From Dendrolimus kikuchii (taxonomy: Eukaryota > Arthropoda > Insecta > Lepidoptera > Lasiocampidae), in assembly GCA_019925095.2 (NCBI GenBank), contig CM034392.1:1433501-1497500 (forward strand): a DNA stretch of 64,000 nucleotides, given 5' to 3'. The notes beneath the pieces are model-generated. The model was not told where the DNA came from. It saw only the letters and a program-made list of their open reading frames with translations, and ran no database searches. Positions 22,258 through 33,530 of the stretch are shown one piece after another (within the stretch, counting starts at the first letter, position 1; each line of letters starts with the position of its first letter). The position numbers and the translations under genes were made by a program.

Positions 22258-22493
22258 TTAAATATATACTTTTTTATTTTTATTAATCTAAGTTTTATTT
22301 CTATGTACTGTTTTCTTAACTATCCTTATACAATAATCTATGAACTTTTCTATCTTGATTTTTTGCATTAGATCCGGCATGTTCCGGAAGGTAATATCTG
22401 TTTTAAGCTGTATTGCCAAGTCATTCCTTTCCCGGGAATATACGGGTCACCAGAATATGATGTGCGGTATGTTCTCGTCTTCATCGTTCATAT
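22166..22493 (-). mobile_element. O-family LINE 3' end
   Basis: Minus strand: a poly(T)-side start near 22170, a (TA)n tract at 22225-22254, then a broken C-terminal frame with LMQKIKIEKFIDYCIRIV. This is homologous to LMRKGKIEHFIRYAVKIV in the copy at 24136-24494. Confidence 0.6.
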
Positions 22494-22831
22494 ACTATAG
22501 TCATACACTTTCGATTCCTTTCACACAATCAACAGCCTGAGTAGTCTGGAAGAGATCGCTCTAAAGCAATAATGAGGCCCTTTCTTCCTATCTTTATACA
22601 TGACTAAATTATATTACTTCATGTGTATATGGTAAACAATAAAGAGTTTTATATCTATCAAGAGTAAAAAACTTAAATAAAAAAAAAAAAAGTCTCATGG
22701 TGGACCAATAGTGGAAGTTTGATTTCACATATCAATAAAAGCCCCATACACTATGACTAGGCACTGTTGTCAAGTGAGATACCCTGTAGAATACATATCC
22801 AAAAGGACGGTAGCTATATTATGGGAAGATT

Positions 22832-23137
22832 ATATCCGTGCAGGAACGGAGAAAGAATACAAGTTCCTGCAGCCGGGCGGCCTGTCGTAAGAGGCGACAT
22901 AACCACCCACAGCCAGATGCTAGGGCATTTGCCGGACTGGATGGCTACCACCCCTGGTCTAAAGTATGTCGCCATAACAACCTTGAGTTGTGTTCCGACA
23001 TCAGTGACCAGGTTCCAGTCGCCCTTAAGAGAGCAGCAGCGCACCTTTGGTGTTGCAAATGTCCATAGGCGATGGTAACCGCTTTCCATCAAGTGGGCCA
23101 TCTGCCTGTCTGTTGAACTCCTGCAACAAAAAAAAAA
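22832..23137 (+). mobile_element. B-family element, long form
   Basis: It runs from tatccgtgcaggaacgg to ctcctgcaacaaaaaaaaa, with a small deletion after gagcagcagcgc. Confidence 0.75.
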
Positions 23138-23379
23138 TAGATATGTCGATTCTGATTTTCTAAATATTTTTCAGACTCGACCGATGTTTGAAGTCTAGGC
23201 TTAGCAGTAAGGATGTAAGCAAGTACTTACCGAATGCTACTAACACCTCTAGATTGCAGTAATATTAATTTTGTTCGATTTGGCGGGAATTAACGTTCAG
23301 TTGCACACGCGTGTAGTATCCAACGACTGACTGACAGCTCTCGACTTTGACGGATAAGAACACGCTAGACAACCAAAAA
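23138..23379. other. No recognisable feature
   Basis: Contains a weak acceptor/donor pair near 23174-23206, but the frame between them is stopped. Confidence 0.3.
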
Positions 23380-23393
23380 ATTGTTATTTTATT

Positions 23394-23675
23394 TATTTAG
23401 GTTTATAGCTTGGCAGCTAGGCTTTTAAGCCAGATCTTAAGTTACTATATAGTTTCATTTTTTAAGCCCAGGATAGCACAGCTGAGCTGCAGGTTATCAG
23501 CTGGTGCCATTCAACGGAGTCCTTGTGACAACTCAAAAGGCCACATTTGACTATACAGTTCACATTTCTCACAAAACACATAATCACTACTCAAAAACTA
23601 TCAATATCTTTGTTGAAATTTTTAGAAAATAAAACTGCACAGCGCAACATCTCCTTTCAGTTCCCGCCAAAAACT
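23394..23675 (-). mobile_element. D-family retroelement
   Basis: Bounded by perfect 14-bp duplications caaccaaaaaattg (23380-23393 and 23676-23689). It contains the cagttcccgccaaaaa 5' end and a T-rich (tail) side at 23394-23402, and lacks part of the 5' middle. Confidence 0.85.
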
Positions 23676-23689
23676 CAACCAAAAAATTG

Positions 23690-24008
23690 GTGTCTTCGAT
23701 ACCGCTAGAGCTGTGACACTCGATCATCGATTATTCGAATAATAATAGAAACCATATATGCCAACGAAATATACCCACGTGTGTGAATTACGTACGGCTC
23801 ATTAACCTACCATCAAAACTGGCGCCACAAATGTATGTCGTGTAATATAATGTAATTATATCGGACGCGTGTTTCCGCTTTGCCTTTCTATTTAATTGTC
23901 GGTCATAAATCTTTATTTACCGGTATAACATCGTCAACGGACGGATTTGGGCAAATATACAAGATTATTTTAACAGGAAATTGCTTCGTTTCTAGAACGA
24001 CAGTGAGC
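23690..24008. other. No recognisable feature
   Basis: No frame or repeat family recognised. Confidence 0.35.
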
Positions 24009-24614
24009 TTTTTTTATTGCAAGAGCTCAGCAGACAGGCAAACGGCCCATTTAATGGAAAGTGGTTACCATCGCCTATGGACATTTGCAACACCAAAGGT
24101 GGTACAAATGCGCTGCTGCTCTCTTAAGGGAGACTTTTTTTTTTTTATTTCGCCTTTCCTCCATCATTGTACAAGACAGAGCTATTCTTTTACATGTCTT
24201 TTTTAGCCTTTTATAAATCTTAACTATCTTATAGATTCTAATGTCTATTCTATCTTATTTCTATATATGTCTATTTCTTAAATCTAACCCTATTATACAT
24301 TTTAATTTCCTATTTTATGTTAACAAATATATTTTATAATATATTAGCAACATTTTTATTGGCTCTTATTTCTTTTATTTACTTTTCCTACTATTTTGAC
24401 TGCATACCGTATAAAGTGCTCGATTTTTCCTTTCCGCATTAGTTCCTGTACGTTCTCTTGTGTGACATTAAAATCTAGGGTGCTGGCCAAGTTACTTAAG
24501 GGAGACTGGAACCTGGTCACTAATGCCGGAACACAAGTCAAGGTCGTTATGGCGACATGCTTTAGACCAGGGGTGGTAGCTATCCAGTCGGGCAAATGCC
24601 CTACCACCTGGCAA
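24009..24614 (-). mobile_element. B-family element split by LINE O
   Basis: B sequence occupies 24009-24135 and resumes at 24495-24614, ending at the recurrent accacctggc boundary (short form). Confidence 0.75.
24136..24494 (-). mobile_element. O-family LINE, 5'-truncated, inserted in B
   Basis: Perfect 13-bp duplications cttaagggagact (24123-24135 and 24495-24507) bound it. The minus strand encodes a C-terminal piece (LDFNVTQENVQELMRKGKIE, then FIRYAVKIVGKVN and a stop) followed by an AT-rich 3' UTR and poly(A). Confidence 0.85.
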
Positions 24615-25033
24615 ATTAAATTTAAAATTCCATTATTTGTTATATGTCTGTTTATTTAACACCGCAAACGAAATCCGACGAAACAATGGCGGCATCTTCG
24701 TGAAGTCAATCATAATTAGGAGGACAGAGATAGATATATATACATACCAGTATACAAAAGAGAAGGAAGTATGTATGCATCAAGAATATGTACTGAAGTA
24801 TGAGAGTATGAAGTAAGAGTTATGGTTACCATGACTCAACACCATTGTTCAGCGTTAAATAATAAACATTCGTTGTCGCGGAATTATTTCTAATATTATA
24901 CGCTACACCAGGCTTCGCTTGCGTTAATGGAGGCTTTGGCAATTACAACTAATACTGAAGCATAGCTAAGTTGTTTCAGCGGCATACTTTAGACCAGGGG
25001 CCCCGTTCTGTTACTTCAATATCTTGGCGTTGA
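24615..25033. other. Mostly unassigned
   Basis: Only a 29-bp B fragment (24973-25001, ggcatactttagaccagggg) is recognised. Confidence 0.35.
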
Positions 25034-25381
25034 ATTACATACATACATACATAACTTCACGCCAGTTCCCTTGCGGGGTAGGCATGAACAACAGAGCGCC
25101 ATTCAGGCTTATTGTTACACACCTCACTTGCTTCTTTGACATTCATAGCTCTTGTCATACACACTCGTCTGTTCTTAAGGCTCCTGACATCACCTTCTGC
25201 TAGTACACGATCAATTTGATCATGGAAGGTGTGTCGCGGCCTTCCACGACTTCTGCATCCATCCACTTTTGCATTGTATATCTGTTTAGTCTTTCTACGT
25301 GCCCGAACCACCGGAGCATTCATTTCCTTACCTTCACCCCGACACTCTCTTTCAGACTCCCTTTCTTACTTCGGTATTACG
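25034..25381 (-). mobile_element. A-family RTE-like LINE, internally deleted
   Basis: (ATGT)n tail at 25034-25053, then the C-terminal frame. A deletion joins KTKQIYNA to the ARTTGA-side sequence, and the 5' end is near 25381. Confidence 0.75.
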
Positions 25382-26532
25382 AGTATGTTGTATATGTATA
25401 TAAATATGATTTTTTTTAAATTTCTTTAAGACATAAAAAAATCACCCTAAATATTCCGCCCTTGGGTCTAGCCTACTCAGCCAATTGGTAAATTCTCCAC
25501 TGCTTGCAGAAATAGATTCTCATAATGTTCCTTCATTGTCTGAAGAATTGAGAATTACAATAAGAAAATTATAACTAGCATTAATTACAAGCTTTGCATC
25601 AAATACTATTTAAAATCATCAAAACAAGTTTCCGAACGAAACAGACTATTACTAAAAGATGCGCCTCTTACTGATATGCTAATATGGGGCATTTATTTAA
25701 TTATCGACATTTTATGAACTAGCTAGCAGCAAGACTTGTAATCATTTCGATTTTATTTATTAATAAAAGAAGATATCCTCCTACGTGTAATTTGTAACTT
25801 AGCATTCAAATTACTTATTTATACAGTACTAGGTTGCGTCAGCGGCTTCACTTGCATTAATGTTATCCCATGGGAACCGTACATTTTTCCAGGATAAAAA
25901 GTAGCCTATGTGCTATTCCAGACTATAATTGTTACGTCACATACATCGAATAATGTATTGCTTAAAGGTAGTCAAGAAAGTGGTACAGCGAAATAAAACA
26001 ACACAAAGTAGATAGATAAGAGTACATTTAACATATATTTAAGAATATATAGATAATGTAGAAAATAGAATAGATACATAAACATAATCCACATAAAAAC
26101 AATTAAAAAAAAAAGCAAATAAATAAATATATAGTAATTAAGCCTAAAATATAAGAAACAATAGTAAGAAATAGATATCAGGATATAAGAAGCTTGCAAA
26201 AGCAGTAGAGTATAAGTTAAAAAAATAGAACGTGTCCTATATGTAAGTGTTAAAAAAAAAAAGAATAAAAAAAAATATATATACAAACCCCAAAAAAGAC
26301 AATAAGCCCGGATAATCTCGTTCGTCCGGAGAGAGGAATAAAAAAAAAAATGTATTGCTACATAATTAGTAAGCTTAAAACTGAGTAGTCCATGTACGTG
26401 CCAAAATCAGTCAATACAAACACAGACAAAACCTTCGGAGATGCATCTACCAGAATGCTTAGATTTTACATACTTTTAAACGTAGCAGTTAAGATTTCTG
26501 TATATATAGTTTTAAGTGTAATGTGAAATTAA
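25382..26532. other. Unassigned; purine-rich low-complexity DNA
   Basis: Positions 25960-26350 are A-rich on the plus strand. The 104-codon minus frame there (25972-26286) is a Phe/Leu/Tyr-rich product of low complexity, not a credible gene. Nothing else is recognised. Confidence 0.4.
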
Positions 26533-26680
26533 TCCTACTAATGTTAAAAACGCGAAAGTTTGTAAGAATGTATGTTTGTTACTTTTTCACGCAAAAACTA
26601 CTGAATGAATTTTGATGAAACTTTACAATAATATAGCTTACACATCAGAATGACACATAGGCTATAATTTATAAAGAATT
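26533..26680 (+). mobile_element. Y-family Helitron-like fragment
   Basis: It begins TCCTACTAATGTTAAAAACG with gcgaaagtttgtaagaatg and acgcaaaaactactgaatg, a common lepidopteran repeat start. It is cut by the B/A block that follows. Confidence 0.5.
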
Positions 26681-26867
26681 ATCCGTGCAGGAACGGAGAA
26701 AGAATACAATTTCCTGCGACCGGGCGGCCTGTCGTAAGAGGCGACCAAACAACCCACAGCCAGGTGGTAGGGCATTTGCTCGACTGGATGGCTACCACCC
26801 CTGGTCTAAAGTATGTCGCCATAACAACCTTGAGTTGTATTCTGGCATTAGTGTCCAGGTTCCATTC
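26681..26867 (+). mobile_element. B-family element, 3'-truncated
   Basis: It runs from ttatccgtgcaggaacgg to gtccaggttcc, then is replaced by A-family sequence. Confidence 0.7.
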
Positions 26868-27170
26868 CTTTCCTTACCGGAAAGGAATGCTCCGGTGGTT
26901 CGGGCATGTGGAAAGAATGCATGATGAAAGAATGACTAAACAGATATACAATGCAAAAATGGATGGATGCAGAAGTCAGATCAAATTGATCGTGTACCAA
27001 CAGAAGGTGATGGCAGGAGCCTTAAGAACAGACGAGCGTGCATGACAAGAGTTATGAATATCAAAGAAGCAAGTGAGGTGTGAAAGAATAAGCCTGAATG
27101 GCGCTCTGTTGTTCGTGCCTACCCCGCAAGGGAACTGGCGTGAAGTTATGTATGTATGTATGTATAATTT
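26868..27170 (+). mobile_element. A-family RTE-like LINE with inverted 5' junction
   Basis: The junction attcctttccttacc is the reverse complement of A sequence and abuts ggaaaggaatgctccgg, giving a small inverted repeat. The frame then runs RKGMLRWFGHVERMHDERMT with a deletion inside GCRSRGRPRHTF. The tail is (ATGT)n. Confidence 0.75.
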
Positions 27171-27230
27171 TTGGACTTGGTATTTTTTTGTTTTTCAAAC
27201 AATACCTTTATAAATTAGTGTTTGTATTCA

Positions 27231-27351
27231 TTCTGATATGTAAGATATATTACTGTAAAGTTTCATAAAAATCGGTTTAGTAATTTTTGCGTGACAGAGT
27301 AACAAACATACTTCCTCATATACTTTCTTGTTTATATTATTAGTAGGATAG
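27231..27351 (-). mobile_element. Y-family fragment, inverted
   Basis: Minus copy ending tattagtaggA, the reverse complement of TCCTACTAATA, with gtaacaaacat and aaaatcggtttagtaattt. Confidence 0.5.
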
Positions 27352-27390
27352 GAATAGGATAAGACGTCTAGTCGTTGCCTATAAATAAAT

Positions 27391-27915
27391 AAATAATCGG
27401 CAGACAAACACACACATTGCATATCCCCATGCTAAGCAAGTTACGGGTTATACACAACGGACTACTCTGGGGCCAAACCCGGACACTCAGATCAAACTAA
27501 ATATTTTTTATTGCAGGAGTTCAGCAGACAGGCAGACGGCCCACTTGATGGAAAGCGGTTACCATCGCCTATGGACTTTTGCAACACCAAAGGTGCTACA
27601 AATGCGCTGCTGCTCTCTTAAGGGAGACTGGAACCTGGTCACTAACGCCGGAACACAACTCAAGGTTGTTATGGCGGCATACTCTAGACCAGGGGTGGTA
27701 GCCATCCAGTCGGGCAAATACCCTACCACCTGGCTGTGGGTTGTTTAGTCGCCTCTTACGACAGGCCTCCCGGCCGCAGGAAATTGTATTCTTTCTCCGT
27801 TCCTGCACGGATAAAAAAACAGAAAGTTCGTTTACAAAATTTACCATACCAAGAATCGAACGTGGAGCCCCTGCCTGCTTTTTAAGCTGTATACCTGAGT
27901 GGCCTATAACAAAAA
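27391..27915 (-). mobile_element. tRNA-derived SINE E, split by B
   Basis: The E tail region (27391-27502) and head region (27823-27915, with aagaatcgaacgtggagcc as the degraded B box) flank a B element. Confidence 0.6.
27504..27815 (-). mobile_element. B-family element, long form
   Basis: A near-complete minus copy from attgcaggagttcagcag to ctgcacggataaa, inserted in SINE E. Confidence 0.8.
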
Positions 27916-27966
27916 GAACACATACATGCACTAATACAGTACATTTTCATTTTGAATTATAATATA

Positions 27967-28679
27967 CATACATACATACATAACTTCACGCCAGTTCCCT
28001 TGCGGGGTAGGCACGAACAACAGAGCGCCATTTAGGCTTATTCTTACACACCTCACTTGCTTCTTTGACATTCGTAACTCTTGTCATGCACGCTCGTCTG
28101 TTCTTAAGGCTCCTGACATCACCTTCTGCTAGTACACGCTCAATTTGATCATGGAAGGTGTGTCGTGGCCTTCCACGACTTCTGCATCCATCCACTTTTG
28201 CATTGTATATCTGTTTTGTCATTCTTTCCACATGCCCGAACCACCGGAGCATTCCTTGCCTTACCTTCACCCCGACACTCTCTTTCAGACCAACTCTCTT
28301 TCTTACTTCGGTATTACGAACGCGGTCCGCGAGCGTCACTCCGCAGATTTTGCGCAGTGCTCGCATCTCGACCGCGTTTACTCTACTTTCATGCTCTCTC
28401 TTCCATACCCAACTCTCGCTTCCATACGTGAGCGTAGGTACCAGCACCGCGTTGTGTATGGCGAGCTGGGCCTTCTGGCTGAGCTTCTTAGCGCCTAGAA
28501 GTTTACCTAACGCTCCATTCACACTATTCCCCAAATTCACTCTTCTTTCTATACCAGCGGTGTACCTTCCATCCCTGCTAAAAGCACATCCAAGATATAC
28601 AAACTCATTCACTTGCTCCAACATAACATCATCGATCATTATCCTTGCATTCGTTCTGGTTTCTTCTCTTTCAAACACC
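27967..28679 (-). mobile_element. A-family RTE-like LINE, 713 bp
   Basis: Second-longest copy. The open frame covers VFEREETRTNARIMIDDVML through WVWKREHESR, LRWFGHVER and RSRGRPRHTF to ARELA and stop, with a few residues lost after HVERM. It is flanked by attataatata (27956-27966 and 28680-28690). Unlike the 21262 copy it keeps the family stop codon. No RT catalytic motif remains. Confidence 0.85.
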
Positions 28680-28690
28680 ATTATAATATA

Positions 28691-28929
28691 ATTCAAACCA
28701 ATTACAATATACAGTATATGATTTATGAGTACATATGTAGATTTTATCTATATTTTATAGAATTATAAGCATAATTAACTGATTTCAAGCAAATTAATGA
28801 GATAGTGCCGGTAATAAAAATGCACCGTAAATAAATAATTTTATTAAGGTATCTGTGACAAGTTTATACTTACTGTTCTTATAACGTTTTCTTCTGATAA
28901 TCGGAAGTAGCGAAAATTGTTTAAAATTT
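28691..28929. other. No recognisable feature
   Basis: AT-rich spacer between two A copies. Confidence 0.35.
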
Positions 28930-29296
28930 ACATACATACATACATACATAACTTCACGCCAGTTCCCTTGCGGGGTAGGCACGAATAACAGAGTGCCATT
29001 TAGGCATATTCTTACACACCTCACTTGCCTCTTTGACATTCATAGCTCTTGTCATGCAAGCTCGTCTGTTCTTAAGGCTCCTGACATCACCTTCTGCTAG
29101 TACACGATCAATTTGATCATGGAAGGTGTGTCGTGGCCTTCCACGACTTCTGCATCCATCCACTTCTGCATTGTATATCTGTTTAGTCATTCTTTCATCA
29201 TGCATTCTTTCCACATGCCCGAACCACCGGAGCATTCCTTTCCTTACCTTCACCCCGACACTCTCTTTCAGACCAACTCTCTTTCTTACTTCGGTT
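28930..29296 (-). mobile_element. A-family RTE-like LINE, 5'-truncated
   Basis: (ATGT)n tail at 28930-28950. The intact 99-codon C-terminal frame runs MKVRKGMLRWFGHVERMHDE to ARELA and stop. Confidence 0.8.
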
Positions 29297-29450
29297 ATCG
29301 AGATAATAGATGTATGAAAACTGCCTAGCCCTCGTGGATAAGCGTGGTGGGTATACTGTCCGTTCCGCTATAGTGGGAGGCCCGAACCCAGTACGTAGGA
29401 CGTTTATGGACTGTTATTATGACGAAGTGAGTGAAAATGACGGTGAAAGA
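29297..29450 (+). mobile_element. Q-family SINE 3' part
   Basis: The stretch aagcgtggtgggtatactgtccgttcc, then gggaggcccgaaccc and gacgtttatgg, matches the 3' half of 61786-62095. The tRNA head is missing. Confidence 0.55.
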
Positions 29451-29656
29451 TTCCGTTGCATACATACATACTGGTGAAGCAATACTAAACAGTAGAGATT
29501 TTCATGGGGCTTCAAATTTCAAAACGTGCGTAAACAGGTTATTAAACGCTTGTGTAGATGGTACCACCATACACCGCCACCTCGCCGCCATAGCACCGTG
29601 AATTTCTAATTTATATGCAAAAAAAGTGCGTTGGCAGCGCGTAGGTAGATTATTTT
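29451..29656. other. Unassigned
   Basis: Contains a short catacatacatac run at 29458-29470, perhaps the remnant of an A tail. Confidence 0.3.
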
Positions 29657-29967
29657 TATCTGTACAGGAACGGAGAAAGAATACCATTTCCTGCGGCCGG
29701 GCGGTCTGTCGTAAGAGGCGACAAAACAACCCACAGCCAGGTGGTAGGGCATTTGCCCGACTGGATGGCTACCACCCCTGGTCTAAAGTATTTCGCCATA
29801 ACAACTTTGAGTTGTGTTCCGGCATTAGTGACCAGGTTCCAGTTTCCCTTAAGAGAGCAGCAGCGCATTTGTAGCAACTTTGGTGTTGCAAATTTCCATA
29901 GGCGATGGCAAGCGCTTTCCATAAAGTGGGCCGTCTGCCTGTCTGCTGTATTCCTGCAATAAAAAAA
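29657..29967 (+). mobile_element. B-family element, long form
   Basis: From atctgtacaggaacgg to ttcctgcaataaaaaaa, full length. Confidence 0.8.
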
Positions 29968-30929
29968 TAACAAATTTGAACGTTTATAGTTATTGAATAA
30001 ATTAATTAAGTATTATTATTAGGTCAGAAGAAAAGCCTAACAGGTCAAATTCGCTATTTTAAAATCTAACAAGTCTATTTTAAGAAATTATACACCACAG
30101 CATATAAAATATCTTGAACTTCAACGATATGCAATTTCAAAATTATTAATTATGCTTATTGGAAGAAAATAATATTTTAAGTCTTTTCGATAAGCACAAT
30201 AGATCGCCAAAAAATGTCGGTTGCTACGTTTTGGAATTGCACAGCTGAGGTGTGTTACCCGACCGAGATTTGAACCCACATCATTGACTAAGACTCTCTT
30301 TTCTTTCACCTTCTCCGAATTATTTTGGGGTCGGCACAATATGTCTTTTTTTTCCATATTTTCCAATTTTATTCTCGCCTGACAACCCACAACTTCTCCC
30401 CAAACTCGTCGTCTCAGCTCTCCCCTTTTCTGAGCCTAACTCAAAGCCTTTGAAAGTCAATCATCGTAATATTTTTTTTGTGAACTAGTATATCTTGTTG
30501 TAACTCATATTTTTCGTGGCTAACTAATTAATTAAACTAACTAAATCTTAAGGGCCTTACTTATAATCGTTTCTTAAATTTAAAGAAACTGCTCAGCAAC
30601 TGATTAGTGAAAATCTTACTCATAAACTCTTCTTTAGTCGAATATTTTGGGTACAACCTACGTTAATAATTCAAATTTCGTTTATCTGTGCTCCTCTTAG
30701 GTAAACAACAGGTAATACACGTTTATAAGTGAAAAAAAAAGATATTCATTGATTAGGGTCTGATTCTGATTCTCTTGCTTAAGAGATGGCTAATCGTTTC
30801 TTAACGAGATTATTGCAAGTAAGGCTGTAAATAACTAACTTTTATCTTTTATCTGTAACTTTCTTTACCTCAGTTTTCAATACATTCAATCAATTACTTG
30901 TTATCCTACGACCAGGAGTTTATTTATTT
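29968..30929. other. No recognisable gene or repeat
   Basis: AT-rich. The word ccgagatttgaaccca at 30265 is B-box-like on the minus strand, but no tRNA fold or SINE body could be supported. Confidence 0.35.
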
Positions 30930-31095
30930 ATTTCCTCGCCGGAATATCAGGCAACACTCCTCTATTCTGTCACACCACAAATCATCATATCATCCTTCAC
31001 ACAATCCATCCATGTATTTTTTGGTCTAACTTTTACATTTATATCTATCAATTTTGCAGCTTAATATCCTTTTTGTGACGTGACTTTCATCACTC
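30930..31095 (-). mobile_element. LINE C-terminal remnant
   Basis: The minus frame KNTWMDCVKDDMMICGVTE (near 30960-31025) resembles the RP(K)xxWxDCVK(D/E)DM box found near the end of many reverse-transcriptase ORFs. It is isolated and broken. Confidence 0.4.
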
Positions 31096-31128
31096 TGGTC
31101 TTTTTTCTATCATTGATTGATTGATTGA

Positions 31129-31366
31129 CGGCCTCTGTGGTTGAGCGGGCCAAGTCATTGCCGGCTTACCTCACTGCAATGCAAAGGCTCCGAATTCGAT
31201 TCCTGGTATAGTAAATTTCGGCAACATATTTTCTCCATTATTTACTATGGTCTGGGTATCTGGGATCGGCCCCGGAGTAGTCCGTTGTATATTACCCATA
31301 TCACAAGCGTAACTTGCTTAATTTGGGGATATACAATATGTGTGTTTGTCTGCCGATTATTATTAT
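31129..31366 (+). mobile_element. tRNA-derived SINE, family E
   Basis: Head cggcctctgtggttgagcgg and B-box-like attcgattcctgg, body as at 2327-2557, tail with ATT repeats. The 85-codon frame here is a shadow. Confidence 0.75.
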
Positions 31367-31810
31367 ACTGTATGTCTTTCAAGACCACGGGCCATTAAAA
31401 TGGCCCGGACTTTTGGGGGGCTTCCGTGGGGCCATGGGAAGGCCAACACGTAGAGGCCCCTTGACAAATTTAATGTAAACGTGGCGTGACACTGACCGGA
31501 GATTATCCCTGTCTACACCATATAGTAATGCACCCAAGGACAAGCCCCGGCCAGTGTAGGACTATTGTGGGAAATGAGAACAAAAAGTACCGGGCTATTG
31601 TGGTGAACTACTAATGGTACTAGGGGTCTCGGAATATGGAGACTATGGCGTCTGCCCGTCGCAATGTTCAGAGAACATGGAAAAATGGGCAGACGGTGAA
31701 TCGCCACTCCCTGCATGGGCCCCAAAAAATGCCATAAAGACAGGGGCAACATGGGTGTGAGTGGCTAAGGGGTGTTGAGAGGTGGGCTGCAGGTTCTATT
31801 ATTATATTAT
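31367..31810 (+). mobile_element. I-family LINE 3' region
   Basis: It begins tgtatgtctttcaagaccac and contains gccatgggaaggccaacacg, cactgaccggagattatccc and gcctctgcccgtcgcaatg-like blocks shared with 37183 and 37776. No open frame; likely a 3' UTR. Confidence 0.6.
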
Positions 31811-32261
31811 TGATTAAGACGTGGATCCTTAAACCACATAACTATCACGACTTCAGTGTTTCTGATTGATACATTTAAAACCTTACCTTCCTTGCAACCA
31901 GGCGTCATCATTGCAAGCGTTTCCGTTTCTAATCTTCCGTAAATTGCGGATAAAAACTGAAATTGCAAGGGCTTTGTGCCTGTATTGTAGTAATGAGAGC
32001 CAAGAACGACCGAAGGGTATCATTTAGGTTATTTTGTGGGAATTTTACAATGATTGCCGGCTTTTAAATGTTAAAAGCTGTTCCCGGAGTGCTGTAGGAT
32101 GTATTTATCCACCGTTAGGTTTTGATGTGTTTTGTTTTCTAGGAAATTTTACAGTTTATTGCTCTTATAATATTTTATTCATTAAATAGTTATTTAACGG
32201 AGAAAAGCCATTGGCTACGACAAGGTATCACGAAATGGCACAAAACTATTATTTATATGGC
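31811..32261. other. No recognisable feature
   Basis: AT-rich, no frame. Confidence 0.35.
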
Positions 32262-32476
32262 TACACTAAAATGTTGTGCAATTATTGTCTTGTTAGAGTA
32301 GCAACACAAAAAGGGTCAGGCAAATTATATTTGTAAGAGTGGTAACACCAAAAAAAGTATAAAGTCTTCTTGAATACGCATCCGTAGACGTAGACAATTT
32401 CTCTAACAACCTAAAATCCACATATATCTATTTAATCGCTAAACCAAGCTTCCGAATAATTCAAGCAAACAGCCAT
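32262..32476. repeat. T-family repeat, copy 1
   Basis: Aligns with 57095-57262 over ttgtgcaatt, ggtaacac, agtcttcttgaa(t/a)acgcatc and aagcttcc(g/t)aataat. It is diverged and its class is unknown. Confidence 0.5.
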
Positions 32477-32517
32477 TTTTTTATCATTTAATGGCTAGAT
32501 TACATGTATTACGAGTA

Positions 32518-32690
32518 TTTCGAAGTCGGTGCAAAGTAAAACATAAAAACTACTATATTTTTTTTTAAATTACCAAGCACCGACTTTAAGATGTTTTAGA
32601 TAATATATATTAATAATAATAGCTTTAGAAATAAGTTATTTTATACTTTTTAGTTTTTAAGTCGGTTTTTTTTATTCAAATTTATTTTCT
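32518..32690. mobile_element. V-family fragment
   Basis: The stretches cgaagtcggtgcaaagtaaaac and ttttaagtcggtttttttt match the end of the V repeat at 11750-11800. Confidence 0.45.
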
Positions 32691-32767
32691 ATTTTTTAGT
32701 TAGATTTTCTATAAAAGCGTATTTTTTTTAGTTTTTTTTACTATAATTTTTTTCATTATCATTTAAA

Positions 32768-32890
32768 CCAGGGATTCCCAAAGTGGTCTATAGCGACCCC
32801 CTGTGGTCGAAGTCGGTTTCGACATAAACGAAACCTGATTTTGGGAGTCAACGAGGTCTAAAAATCGACCCCTACTAATTAACACAAGTC
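32768..32890 (+). mobile_element. hAT-like terminal fragment
   Basis: The stretch cagggattcccaaagtggtc, then gaccccctgtggtcg, resembles the CAGGGNTNCCCAAA terminal repeats of hAT elements. One end only is visible. Confidence 0.45.
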
Positions 32891-32953
32891 CTTATTTGAA
32901 ACTTTCAAGATAGTGTATAAGTTGTATTACGTGTACCAACTTGTTATAATAAT

Positions 32954-33087
32954 ACATACATACATACATAACTTCACGCCAGTTCCCTTGCGGGGTAGGC
33001 AAGAACAACAGAGCGCCATTTAGGCCCATTCTTACACACCTCACTTGCTTCTTTGACATTCATAACTCTTGTCATGCACGCTCGTCT
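32954..33087 (-). mobile_element. A-family RTE-like LINE, very short
   Basis: About 130 bp of 3' end with an (ATGT)n tail, flanked by gttataataat at 32943-32953 and 33088-33098 (partly overlapping the element end). Confidence 0.7.
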
Positions 33088-33098
33088 GTTATAATAAT

Positions 33099-33518
33099 GA
33101 CTAATATTTTAGTAGAAAGTATCATTGTTGTACTTTTATCTTGTACTTTGCGATTTTTTTTCCAAAAAATAATTAGCTACTTAAGTATTATTACGTAATT
33201 TGTATTAATAATTATTACACTTGATGTTTACTTAATTGTATGTATATATATATATATATCTTTATTTATTTGGGACTTTTGCCACATAGGCATGCCGGCC
33301 CCATCATCTCCTAAACACACAATAACTTATCCATTAAATGTTAAATAATAAGCTGGCTAACAAACTAGCCTTCTTTGAGGCTGGCTCTGCCAGAAGTATG
33401 TATGTTTATTGTGTTAAATTATGATGAGAAAATGATGTAAAATTTACTCACTTAACCAACCGCAAAGTTTTTATTAAATTGGTAAGTATTTTGTATCGAT
33501 GGAGGAATATACGGTATG
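33099..33518. other. Unassigned; (TA)n at 33242-33259
   Basis: A possible minus-strand LINE tail (tttatttatttgggactttt) follows the microsatellite at 33260. Not firm. Confidence 0.3.
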
Positions 33519-33530
33519 AAGATGCACCGC

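Larger units (their letters stand above)
21190..22660 (+). mobile_element. P-family LINE 3' end interrupted by A and O
   Basis: The 5' part (21190-21261) and 3' part (22494-22660, with tagtctggaagagatcgct and aacaataaagag) are separated by a compound insertion. The insertion is bounded by actatagtcat at 21251-21261 and 22494-22504. Confidence 0.65.

Noticed and set aside
23174..23206. Exon-like stretch between a ttttcag acceptor and a gtaagg donor
   Set aside because: All useful frames are stopped or too short. It could be a non-coding exon, but nothing supports it over chance.
25972..26286. 104-codon minus frame rich in Phe, Leu and Tyr
   Set aside because: It is the translation of an A-rich low-complexity tract and no motif or start context supports it.
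28145..28691. Long frames on the strand opposite family A (for example MIMEGVSWPSTTSASIHFCI)
   Set aside because: They recur in every A copy only because the A coding frame is conserved. They are antisense shadows and change length with each truncation.
30240..30300. B-box-like word on the minus strand
   Set aside because: No A box at the right distance and no repeat body; probably chance.
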